This document shows, piece after piece, positions 36,931 to 45,832 of a stretch of DNA of 64,000 nucleotides (positions are counted from its first letter, which is position 1; the number at the start of each line of letters is the position of its first letter). Position numbers and translations under genes: made by a program. The DNA is taken from assembly GCF_001942495.1 (NCBI RefSeq), contig NZ_MKZS01000001.1, positions 7,521,627 to 7,585,626 on the forward strand. The letters run 5' to 3'. Origin of the DNA: Moorena bouillonii PNG. Its GTDB lineage: Bacteria > Cyanobacteriota > Cyanobacteriia > Cyanobacteriales > Coleofasciculaceae. The notes below the pieces were generated by a model. It was not told where the DNA came from. It saw only the letters and a list, made by a program, of their open reading frames with translations, and ran no database searches.

Positions 36931-37448
36931 ATGTAAAGTATGTAAATAATTTTTAAGAACAATGCTTAATATGGATTAAAGTTGCTATAATTGCACTGAA
37001 ATTAGATTAGGCTTAACCTAGCCCTCTCCTCATTTTAATAAAGGTCCGTACAATCAAGGTCCGGCGGTTGTAACCATTCAGCCTAATCCTAAAAGGAATA
37101 AGAAGTAATAAGAACCAATAATAAATCAGCGTGTTTCTAGTTGTCCAGACTCAATCATTTACTAGCAGCCCTAGGTCAAATCCCTGAGTTTTCCTGGATT
37201 ATTGATATCTAAACTATCGGCTAATCTGAAATAGCTTCAGTAATTTTATATTGAGTGAGTTGGTGATAGTTAATTGGCTCCCGATTATCGATTACCCATT
37301 AGGGTTCACCACAAAGTATTCGTATTTAACTTCTTACCAATGGCGACCTCTCATCCCAGCATGCGGAATCAGTGCCCCTCTATTATCTTCCTAAAAAAAA
37401 ATATATAAATTATACTTTTAACAGATTACAATTACTAACAAATAAACT
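36931..37448. other. Intergenic region
   Basis: 518 bases between divergent genes. No gene, RNA or strong hairpin seen. The final 60 bases are very AT-rich (A run followed by ATATATAAATTATAC) and probably carry the promoter of the following gene copy. Confidence 0.5.
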
Positions 37449-38763
37449 ATGCTTACTGGCTCAATGTTACTAAAAACAATCACACTCTTTACCGCAATGG
37501 TAATGAGTGTACTGTTAGTAAAAGCAGATTTATACAAGAGATTTAACCCTGAGCAATCTTACGCCACAGCAAATAACTACCAGACCAAACAAAACAAAAC
37601 TGTAACCAAGATTGAATTTGGCCAGACTAAAGATGGTCAAAACGTTTATCTCTATACTTTAACCAATACCAATGGTTTAGTAGCTAAGATAACCAACTAT
37701 GGTGCGACTCTTACTGAATTACACTTGCCTGACAACAGCGGTGAGCTAGATGATGATACACAACATTTTCCTGACTCAGTCAATCAGCCTAACTTTCCTT
37801 CGGTTATCTTGAATCCAGGTGAAACTTACCGACACCTAATGGTTTATAAATTTTACACCAAACAAAATAATCTAGGAAAAATTATTGCTCCCAATACTCA
37901 AGTTGAAAAGGTAGCAGGAGGTTTTAAATTTACTGAAGGACCTGTTTGGCATCCCGATGGCTTTCTACTATTTAGTGATATTCCAGCTAATACCATTTAT
38001 AAATGGCAACCAGAGCAAAAAACCGAGATTTTTCGTCAACCTTCTGGCAATGCTAATGGTAATACGTTAGACCGCTCAGGGCGTTTAGTTACTGCCGAAC
38101 ATAGTAATCGTCGTCTATCCCTAACACAGAAAGATGGACAAATCGTAACTCTAGCTAGTCACTACCAAGGCAAGCGGCTGAATAGTCCCAACGATCTAGC
38201 AGTCAAATCAGATGGTAGCATCTATTTTACCGATCCTCCCTATGGCATCAAATCCGAACAAGAAGAATTAGGGTTTTATGGTGTTTATCGCCTAGCACCA
38301 GATGGCACACTAACCCTGCTAGTTGATGACTTTGTTCGCCCTAATGGTATTGTCTTTTCCCCAGATGAAACTAAATTATATGTGAATGATTCACAAAGAG
38401 GTCATATTCGGGTTTTTGATGTCAAGCCAGACGGGATGTTAGAGAATGGAAAACTTTTTGCCGAACTGAAACCTCCTAGTAAAGAGGGGGCAGCAGATGG
38501 TATGAAGGTAGACATCCAAGGCAATGTTTACAGGTAAAGAGGGGGCAGCAGATGGTATGAAGGTAGACATCCAAGGCAATGTTTACAGTACTGGACCTGG
38601 GGGAGTTTGGATTTTTGATCCCAGCGGCAACCTACTGGGCATTATTGAAGTGCCAGAAGCCCCCGCTAATTTAGCATGGGGCGACAGTGACTACCAAACC
38701 CTTTATATTACAGCTAGAAACAGTCTTTATCGTATCCGTTTAAAGATTAAAGGGATGCGCTAG
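37449..38763 (+). pseudogene. Deleted and frameshifted copy of the mutarotase-gluconolactonase gene
   Basis: Partial duplicate of 41803-43863. It keeps the N-terminal anchor and the first ~97 codons, lacks 801 bp (267 codons, in frame) covering most of the mutarotase domain including the HGG and NHTYWNL motifs, and continues with the end of that domain and the SMP-30 domain. A 55-bp tandem duplication (38479-38588) then shifts frame to a stop at 38537; the true C-terminus is in another frame up to 38763. Bases 37758-38533 match the intact copy with no difference I can see, whereas both outer parts differ at many positions. It is unlikely to be functional. Confidence 0.9.
38479..38588 (+). repeat. 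55-bp perfect tandem duplication
   Basis: Two adjacent 55-bp units (38479-38533, 38534-38588), each starting GTAAAGAGGGGGCAGCAGAT and ending GTTTACAG. As 55 is not a multiple of three, it frameshifts the gene copy. Confidence 0.97.
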
Positions 38764-38882
38764 AAAGTCATAGTAATTCTACTGCATTAATCAGAGACTT
38801 AGTAGGAGTATATAATTTATAATTCAGATTAATGGTAGTGGTACACAAGTAGTGATCGATAACAGAAGCGTCTAAACCTCGT

Positions 38883-39839
38883 CTATTTTCTGCAGATGTC
38901 TACTGAAGATAGTTCAAGATTGAGTGCATACATCTCATCCTGGAAGCGCATAAAAATATTCCATACCTCTTCAGTCACCATATAAACTAGGCTACGGGAA
39001 ACTTCTATCTCATCTAGACGGCGGGCTAGATGGATAGAATCTCCAGCATGATCCGCTTCTACCACGCTATGTAAGGTGAGCCAAGTTAGATCATGATCAG
39101 AAATTTCCTGAGTCCGCATGATTTGCTCATTGAGACATTCAATGAACTTCTTGGCGTAAATCTCTTCTACCAAAAATGCAGCGATGATAATAGTCGGATC
39201 AGGAGCATTAAAATAGCCTTCTAGTCGTTGTCTTAGCAGGGTAAACGCAAGAATCAATAAGGCCGCATTATTCTCAACAATATTGATATAAATATGCAAT
39301 AGTCCTGAGAATTAAGGCTTAATATTGTCATAATCCTTGCTCTATATCACATTTTGGCTCAATTTTTCTTGCGCTTACCCTGGTTGTCTTAGTTTTATCC
39401 CAGGTGAGCTAATGTTCAGAGCATCCATCTTCCCGGTAGCAATTGACTCTGGTTGCCAGGGATGAAAGGCATGATAAAAGCGATTATATAGTAAAGTATG
39501 ACACTGTTCAGGATTTCCGTTCCCAAGTTCATCATAGAGCTGTTTTACAAGTAAGCAACGAATAACATTATCGTCGATTCTAGACACAGCACTAGCGAGC
39601 CAGCGGACAAAATCTGCAGTAATCCCCTGAAGATTATGGAGAAGCAACCAAATGCTGGAAAGATCGATAGGCCTTAAATGCAACCACTGGAAGTAGTCAT
39701 TTCTTATATCTTTTTGCTCGTAAAAATTAATGACTGCTTCTAGGCTTTGGTAATTCCGATCTGGAGTAGTTGAGTTATTCTCAGGAAAACTCAGAGACAC
39801 TAGTGATTCTTTCTGAGAAACCGAATGAAATGTAACCAT
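38883..39839 (-). pseudogene. Iron-containing redox enzyme (heme-oxygenase-like fold), split by a MITE
   Basis: Two frames, 39839-39375 (154 codons) and 39299-38883, are halves of one gene. Deleting the 146-bp MITE plus one 10-bp target copy (156 bp) leaves 801 bp, 267 codons, joined as 'SSPGIKLRQ|RLEGYFNAPD'. The restored 266-residue protein resembles the Haem_oxygenas_2 / diiron HDO group: 'LLVKQLYDELGNGNPEQCHT' (Glu and His ligands) and 'DHDLTWLTLHSVVEADHAGD' (His, Glu/Asp, His ligands), plus 'AAFLVEEIYAKKFIECLNEQ'. Such enzymes carry out oxidative cleavage or N-oxygenation in natural-product pathways; the substrate here is unknown. The N-terminal product lacks half of the ligands, so the gene is presumably inactive. 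Confidence 0.85.
39237..39382. mobile_element. 146-bp MITE with 14/15 terminal inverted repeats and a 10-bp target duplication
   Basis: Left terminus CAGGGTAAACGCAAG (39237-39251); right terminus CTTGCGCTTACCCTG (39368-39382), complementary at 14 of 15 positions. Flanked by perfect direct repeats GTTGTCTTAG at 39227-39236 and 39383-39392. There is no coding capacity. CAGGG ends with 8-10 bp duplications recall the ISAs1 family, an inference from memory that needs a database check. Confidence 0.93.
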
Positions 39840-39937
39840 ACAAAAATATCTTGTTAAAAAATTTACCCAAAAACATCAGTCTACTATTTACTATAGTAGT
39901 TTATAGTAATTCAAGAGTGTTGTAGTCTTTAACTTGA

Positions 39938-40750
39938 CTATCGTTTCCCTGATGCCCGATATATTGTCAATGCTACGGCACACTCAGGCTGGTTCGTAAG
40001 ATTTCGGAAAAATTCTAGACCGGCTTCTAGCCTTTGATAATCCTTTCCCAGTTTTCGTGTCATTTCCATGAGAGTTGGTTGTATACAAGAGTGCATATAC
40101 TCTACCAACTTCTCTAGATCTTGATCTTCAGTATTACCAAAGTTATAAAACGCCCATGGTATATTAGTGACCTCCCGAAAACCCACTGAATTTAAAAGTG
40201 GTCCCAAAATTCGCCCGATACAGGGATTACCATCTGCATATAAGAACATTTCACGGTAAGATTGTAGTAAATATTGATAATCAGGTGATTCCGGCCAAAT
40301 CAGGTGAGTTTCGTAATCAGTTTCAGTTAAGGTAATTCGACCGCCTGGCTTGAGGACACGGTACGCTTCCTCCAGAATTGCTTTGGGATTTGAGACATGT
40401 TCTAAGAACCAGATGGCATAAACATGATCAAAACTGGCATCGGGCCAAGGAAGCTGAATGGCATCACCTACACGCAGATCAATGTTGTTTTCAAAACCAA
40501 GAGTATGTAAATAGTGCTGAGCGCATTCTATTTGAGTAGATTCGAGATCGATTCCAGCTACTCTCAAATCTGGAAAACTGTCTAGAATTATTCCTAAGAC
40601 AGCACCTGTACCACAGCCGATTTCTAACAAATTCTCGGTAGGAAACAAATTGAGATCGCGCAATAGCACTTTGTCCCGCCAATATTGAGCTTGTTTAACT
40701 AAGCGTTGTTGTTCTTGATGTGAATAGCCATGTATGTACTTTTTGGACAA
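39938..40750 (-). CDS. Class I SAM-dependent methyltransferase
   Basis: 270 residues. Motif I 'NLLEIGCGTGAVLGIILDSF', acidic strand-2 end 'VAGIDLESTQIECAQ', 'VGDAIQLPWPDASFDHVYAI' and 'EAYRVLKPGGRITLTETDYE' are all typical. The C-terminal part (about 165-265) probably binds the substrate, and is not recognised. It lies 98 bases upstream of the disrupted redox-enzyme gene on the same strand, suggesting a common pathway on a small molecule. The start at 40750 follows the usual 'YWRDKVLLRD' N-terminal helix. Confidence 0.9.
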   Translation of the reverse strand: MSKKYIHGYSHQEQQRLVKQAQYWRDKVLLRDLNLFPTENLLEIGCGTGAVLGIILDSFPDLRVAGIDLESTQIECAQHYLHTLGFENNIDLRVGDAIQLPWPDASFDHVYAIWFLEHVSNPKAILEEAYRVLKPGGRITLTETDYETHLIWPESPDYQYLLQSYREMFLYADGNPCIGRILGPLLNSVGFREVTNIPWAFYNFGNTEDQDLEKLVEYMHSCIQPTLMEMTRKLGKDYQRLEAGLEFFRNLTNQPECAVALTIYRASGKR

Positions 40751-40867
40751 GTGTTAGTCTCCCAACTGAACTAATTTAGAAGATTGTCGATGAAGTTTAT
40801 AAATTAACATGGATGATTATAACAAACTTTAATTTGCCAGCACAAGAGTGTGTTAAAATCATCTAAA

Positions 40868-41374
40868 CTATCCTATTGTTTCTAACACAGAATATCTTAA
40901 TTTCTCTGCTGCATCTTCCATTTCTACTAGTGATTCAATCGTAATAACATCTGTAATTGAAACACCTAAAATTTGAGCGGCTTTCCGAATGGCTTCCTTC
41001 TCCTTTTGATGATAGTCTCTATCAGCTCGGCACATCTTGATCGCTTGATATAAAATAACCTTGGGCGAATTCATGGGAAAATCAAAATTAATATTCTCCA
41101 ATAGCTCTTCGAGATTAACATCTTTCCAATTCAGGTTTTTGACAGTGGCAATATACTCTTTACTGATTTCTGGCAAATACTCTTCAGTACATCCGAACAA
41201 AACCAGCTCATCAATGTACCAATCCAATTCTGCCTCTGCCAGCTCACCCTCTGCACCAGCAATTGCCAACAACACACGACTATAATTAACCGCAACATCA
41301 AAGTCACCAGGTTGGTGAATATTGTATTGTCTTTTTGAATAGGGGGATGGTTGCAGTGCCTTGCCGTTACTCAT
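40868..41374 (-). CDS. TerB-like domain protein
   Basis: 168 residues, all-alpha. 'VNYSRVLLAIAGAEGELAEA' and 'ILYQAIKMCRADRDYHQKEK' followed by 'EAIRKAAQILGVS' match the TerB pattern of two acidic metal-binding helices. Known TerB proteins are linked to tellurite resistance and membrane stress complexes; this one has no Ter partners nearby. It is the first gene of a three-gene minus-strand set with the methyltransferase and the disrupted redox enzyme. Confidence 0.65.
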   Translation of the reverse strand: MSNGKALQPSPYSKRQYNIHQPGDFDVAVNYSRVLLAIAGAEGELAEAELDWYIDELVLFGCTEEYLPEISKEYIATVKNLNWKDVNLEELLENINFDFPMNSPKVILYQAIKMCRADRDYHQKEKEAIRKAAQILGVSITDVITIESLVEMEDAAEKLRYSVLETIG

Positions 41375-41802
41375 ATTTTGTGCTGGATTTGTCTAAGACG
41401 GATTTAATACTAAGCAATTTATCCTATACTAAAATTTTAACAATGTCAATTTTTTATAGGGCGTGTCATCAAATAGGTATCAATCTAGTTTAGAAGCGAT
41501 GCATATCGTTAACAAATATAGAAATTCTACGACTTGTGAGGTAAAAATTTCTGAGGCGCGCACCAAAGCGCGAATTTAATTACGGGTCAAGCGCACCTAA
41601 GGGGTATTGAGGGTTTTCCCTGCTCGCGCTTTGCATGGAGACAGCGTGCCCATAGCCCATAAGTTGATAACTGATAGCTGAACGCGCACCCGTGGGCGTA
41701 GCGCATTAACTGATAGCTAATTTATTACAAAATTATCCCTCTATTATATTACTTTAAAAAACTCGTTATAATAGATGACAATTAATTCCTAAAAAATTAA
41801 CT
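41375..41802. other. Intergenic region with GC-rich inverted patches
   Basis: 428 bases. 41556-41640 contains several 'GCGCGC/GCGCACC' and 'GCTCGCGC' segments that can pair, and 41668-41720 contains CTGATAGCTGA repeats and 'GGGCGTAGCGC'. No gene. The last 70 bases are AT-rich (promoter side of the sugar gene). Confidence 0.55.
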
Positions 41803-43863
41803 ATGTTCCCTTGGTCAATGTTACTAAAACTAATCACAGTCTTTACCGCAATGGTAATGACTGTACTTTTAGTAAAATCAGATTTATACAATAGATTTAA
41901 CCCTGAGCAATCTTACGCCACAGCAAATAACTACCAGACCAAACAAAACAAAACTGTAACCAAGATTGAATTTGGCCAGACTAAAGATGGTCAAAACGTT
42001 TATCTCTATACTTTAACCAATACCAATGGTTTAGTAGCTAAGATAACCAACTATGGTGCTACTCTTACTGAATTACACTTGCCTGACAAGAGCGGTGAGC
42101 TAGAGGATGTAGTGCTGGGATTTGATAGTCTAGAAGCTTATTTGACCGCTAAGCACTACCTATATTATGGTGCAATTGTTGGTCGCGTCGCTAATCGGAT
42201 TAAAGATGCTCAGTTCACTCTCAATGGTCAAAAGTATGATCTAGCTGCTAATGCCCCTCCCCATCACATACATGGTGGTAACAAAGGTTTTGACAAAGTG
42301 GTTTGGAAAGCTGAACCGATTAACAGTAGCCAAGGACAGGCACTAAAACTAACTTATCTGAGTCCTGATGGAGAAGAAGGATATCCAGGTGATTTGACAG
42401 TTACAGCCATTTACACTCTGACTAACGATAATGAGTTAAAGCTGGAAATGACTGCTACCACTAACAAACCTACTCCTGTCAACTTGGTGAATCATACATA
42501 TTGGAACTTGGCTGGTCATGGTTCTGGAAATATTCTAGGACAATATTTAACGATCAATGCCGATAGATATACGCCTAACAACGAACAGCGCATCCCTACA
42601 GGAAAGATTAAATCAGTTAAAGATACACCCTACGACTTTACTAAGCCTCAGTTGATTGGAGATGGAATTAATCAGCTTAGAAATACCCTAAAGCCAAACT
42701 ATCCAGGAGGCTACGACCTCAATTATGTCTTGAATGGAGAATCAGAAAAAATCAAACTCGCAGCTACTGTATATGAACCAAAATCTGGTCGGGTGATGGA
42801 GCTTCACAGTAATCAGCCAGGAATACAGTTTTTTTCGGGAAATCTTCCTAAGCTTAGAACTGTGGGTAAAGGAGATGTTGTTTATACAAATCATCAAGGT
42901 TTGTGCCTAGAGACACAACATTTTCCTGACTCAGTCAATCAGCCTAACTTTCCTTCGGTTATCTTGAATCCAGGTGAAACTTACCGACACCTAATGGTTT
43001 ATAAATTTTACACCAAACAAAATAATCTAGGAAAAATTATTGCTCCCAATACTCAAGTTGAAAAGGTAGCAGGAGGTTTTAAATTTACTGAAGGACCTGT
43101 TTGGCATCCCGATGGCTTTCTACTATTTAGTGATATTCCAGCTAATACCATTTATAAATGGCAACCAGAGCAAAAAACCGAGATTTTTCGTCAACCTTCT
43201 GGCAATGCTAATGGTAATACGTTAGACCGCTCAGGGCGTTTAGTTACTGCCGAACATAGTAATCGTCGTCTATCCCTAACACAGAAAGATGGACAAATCG
43301 TAACTCTAGCTAGTCACTACCAAGGCAAGCGGCTGAATAGTCCCAACGATCTAGCAGTCAAATCAGATGGTAGCATCTATTTTACCGATCCTCCCTATGG
43401 CATCAAATCCGAACAAGAAGAATTAGGGTTTTATGGTGTTTATCGCCTAGCACCAGATGGCACACTAACCCTGCTAGTTGATGACTTTGTTCGCCCTAAT
43501 GGTATTGTCTTTTCCCCAGATGAAACTAAATTATATGTGAATGATTCACAAAGAGGTCATATTCGGGTTTTTGATGTCAAGCCAGACGGGATGTTAGAGA
43601 ATGGAAAACTTTTTGCCGAACTGAAACCTCCTAGTAAAGAGGGGGCAGCAGATGGTATGAAGGTAGACATCCAAGGCAATGTTTACAGCACTGGACCAGG
43701 AGGAGTTTGGATTTTTGATCCCAGTGGCAACCTACTGGGCATTATTGAAGTGCCAGAAGCTCCCGCTAATTTAGCCTGGGGTGACAGTGACTACCAAACC
43801 CTTTACATTACAGCAAGAAACAGTCTTTACCGTATCCGTCTTAAGATTAAAGGGATGCCCTAG
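41803..43863 (+). CDS. Mutarotase (aldose 1-epimerase) fused to SMP-30/gluconolactonase
   Basis: 686 residues. A hydrophobic N-terminal helix (5-24) predicts export or membrane anchoring. Residues 52-405 are a GalM domain: 'GLVAKITNYGATLTELHLPD', 'GAIVGRVANRI', 'HHIHGGNKGFDKVVW', 'VNLVNHTYWNL' (catalytic His) and 'QGLCLETQHFPDSVNQPNFP' (catalytic Glu). Residues 410-686 are an SMP-30/gluconolactonase beta-propeller: 'FTEGPVWHPDGFLLFSDIPA' (metal Glu), 'NSPNDLAVKSDGSIYFTDPP' and 'RPNGIVFSPDETKLYVNDS'. It should interconvert sugar anomers and hydrolyse the lactone produced by a sugar dehydrogenase; the neighbouring PQQ-type dehydrogenase fits. A deleted copy lies 4.35 kb upstream. Confidence 0.92.
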   Translation: MFPWSMLLKLITVFTAMVMTVLLVKSDLYNRFNPEQSYATANNYQTKQNKTVTKIEFGQTKDGQNVYLYTLTNTNGLVAKITNYGATLTELHLPDKSGELEDVVLGFDSLEAYLTAKHYLYYGAIVGRVANRIKDAQFTLNGQKYDLAANAPPHHIHGGNKGFDKVVWKAEPINSSQGQALKLTYLSPDGEEGYPGDLTVTAIYTLTNDNELKLEMTATTNKPTPVNLVNHTYWNLAGHGSGNILGQYLTINADRYTPNNEQRIPTGKIKSVKDTPYDFTKPQLIGDGINQLRNTLKPNYPGGYDLNYVLNGESEKIKLAATVYEPKSGRVMELHSNQPGIQFFSGNLPKLRTVGKGDVVYTNHQGLCLETQHFPDSVNQPNFPSVILNPGETYRHLMVYKFYTKQNNLGKIIAPNTQVEKVAGGFKFTEGPVWHPDGFLLFSDIPANTIYKWQPEQKTEIFRQPSGNANGNTLDRSGRLVTAEHSNRRLSLTQKDGQIVTLASHYQGKRLNSPNDLAVKSDGSIYFTDPPYGIKSEQEELGFYGVYRLAPDGTLTLLVDDFVRPNGIVFSPDETKLYVNDSQRGHIRVFDVKPDGMLENGKLFAELKPPSKEGAADGMKVDIQGNVYSTGPGGVWIFDPSGNLLGIIEVPEAPANLAWGDSDYQTLYITARNSLYRIRLKIKGMP

Positions 43864-44045
43864 AAAGTTATAGCAATTATCCTGGATTAATCAGAGACTT
43901 AGTAGGAGTATATAATTCATAATTAAGATTAATAATAGTGAATTTTTAGGATGGGTATAGCGATAGCGAAACCCATCTATCTCTCGCTCCTATTCAGTTT
44001 TATCCTTCAACCTAACCTACAATAAGGTGAATTCCATAACCATCA

Positions 44046-45524
44046 TTATTGCAAACTATTATGGTCAATAGGGGATTTCGGTGAACGAACGAGTTTCCTA
44101 ACTTTACCATCTTGTTTTGATGTCACATAGATTTCTCCTTCTTCGTCCACCCCGAATCGCACATCGGATCGTTTTTTTCCAATAATTTCTAGAAAAGAAG
44201 CGTCTTGCTCTCCGTCCAAGAGTCTGAGTTCTTTTATTTTTGCCTGTTTGCCATCGACAAGTTCATCTACAGGAACGTGGAAAAATCTGCCATCATGAGC
44301 GAAGTCAGCAAAAATGTATTGACCGATTAATTCAGGAATTGCTTTGCCCCGATAAACATAACCACCAGCGATCGCAATTCCATAGAAGCCTTTTATGTCG
44401 GGGGGGATGTCATGGTCATATTGGGCAACGGGATAAGTATAGCCATAGGAGCGATCATTTTTGGGTAATGCAAACAAAACATTTTCATTATTTTCCTCTA
44501 TAACCCAAGTACCTTCCCGCTCGCCCCAACCATAGTTAGCTCCTTTGATACCAAGATTAACTTCTTCAATAAAAGCCTGACCAGTATCAGCAATCAACAT
44601 TTTGCCTTCGCCACCAGTATCCCAGCTAAAACGATGGGGATTACGCAGTCCATAAGCCCAGATTTCACCCAAGGTCTTAGGATCGTCATCTGTAACAAAA
44701 GGATTATCACCAGGAATACCATATTTACCATTAACACTCTTATTCCCAAAGGGATCGATTCTGAGAATTTTGCCCAGGGGTGTTCCCAGATTCTGTCCAT
44801 TATCCAAGGGATCGGTATCGCTAACAGGGTAGCCATCACTACCGCCATCAGCTACAGCAATGTAGAGCAAGCCATAATCATCATCCCCTGGTTTAGCATT
44901 GGGATTAAAGCCCAATTGTCCAACATTATGATCTGGGTAAGGCTCTTCAATGCGCAAAATCTCACGGGATATTCCGACAAAAGTATTGCTAGAAGGGTTT
45001 GTTGCCTTCCACTCGCGAATTACATCGTGGTGGGCACTTTCGATAATGTTATTGTTACTGTCAATAATTGGTTTGGTAACGGGGAAGTCAGGAGTACCGC
45101 CAGTTTTAACTTCGCTAGTTACAGTATAAAAAATTCCATTGTTAGCAAATTCTGGATGAAAAGCAAAATAAGCGAAGCCCTGTTGAGGAGTTTCATAAGT
45201 AAAGTCTGCACAAATTAGTTTTTTCAGATTCATATAAACAGTAGCAGTGCCGTCAACAATGACATACAACTTGCCACGCATATCGTTAACAAATAATCGT
45301 CCGCTACCATCTCCTGCATGGGTAAGCAGGTTCAAGCGAGCAGCTTTCTTTCTTCCAGTTCCACTATTGGGAATTTTAACAACTTCTTCCAATCCGACAG
45401 AGAGTTCTGACTTTTTAATTGGCTCGGGAATGGGATCGGTTATCTGGGCAGAAGAAATCCTGGTAACAGCAAAGATGACCAAAAAGAACGAGAAGATAAA
45501 ACAGAGAAGGCGAAATTTATTCAT
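44046..45524 (-). CDS. PQQ-dependent sugar dehydrogenase (glucose/sorbosone dehydrogenase family), exported
   Basis: 492 residues. Signal peptide 'FRLLCFIFSFFLVIFAVTRI', cleaved near 'SSAQ'. The rest is a GSDH beta-propeller: 'RLNLLTHAGDGSGRLFVNDM', 'FAFHPEFANNGIFYTVTSE', 'HNVGQLGFNPNAKPGDDDYG', 'LGKILRIDPFG', 'IWAYGLRNPHRFSWD' and 'GANYGWGEREG'. Known soluble glucose dehydrogenases of this family oxidise aldoses to lactones using PQQ. It converges with the mutarotase-gluconolactonase gene (182-base gap), which would supply the substrate anomer and open the lactone. PQQ synthesis genes are not in the window. Confidence 0.88.
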   Translation of the reverse strand: MNKFRLLCFIFSFFLVIFAVTRISSAQITDPIPEPIKKSELSVGLEEVVKIPNSGTGRKKAARLNLLTHAGDGSGRLFVNDMRGKLYVIVDGTATVYMNLKKLICADFTYETPQQGFAYFAFHPEFANNGIFYTVTSEVKTGGTPDFPVTKPIIDSNNNIIESAHHDVIREWKATNPSSNTFVGISREILRIEEPYPDHNVGQLGFNPNAKPGDDDYGLLYIAVADGGSDGYPVSDTDPLDNGQNLGTPLGKILRIDPFGNKSVNGKYGIPGDNPFVTDDDPKTLGEIWAYGLRNPHRFSWDTGGEGKMLIADTGQAFIEEVNLGIKGANYGWGEREGTWVIEENNENVLFALPKNDRSYGYTYPVAQYDHDIPPDIKGFYGIAIAGGYVYRGKAIPELIGQYIFADFAHDGRFFHVPVDELVDGKQAKIKELRLLDGEQDASFLEIIGKKRSDVRFGVDEEGEIYVTSKQDGKVRKLVRSPKSPIDHNSLQ

Positions 45525-45832
45525 ACATAATATGAATGCTGCTAAGGTAAGGGCGCAGACGCTAAAAATATGAGAAATACCAAAATACGAAACTCCTTGT
45601 TATAAGTACCTTGTGAGGGATTGAGCTTGGAGTAATGGTGGCGTAATTTGGTTTTTTGCATGTTACAGCTCAAGGCACTGGTTCCGCAATAATTCTTGCC
45701 CACTAGAGCAATAGTAATAGAAACTACTGATAGTCCTGTTAGAAATTGTTACTATAGTAGTTTATCTCTATTAACCAAGTCTTAGATATTAAGACCTAGA
45801 CACTCATCGGTGCATTCTACAGATTAACTATA
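45525..45832. other. Divergent promoter region
   Basis: 308 bases between the divergent sugar dehydrogenase and URC1-like genes. AT-rich near both starts. No RNA or strong hairpin recognised. Confidence 0.45.
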
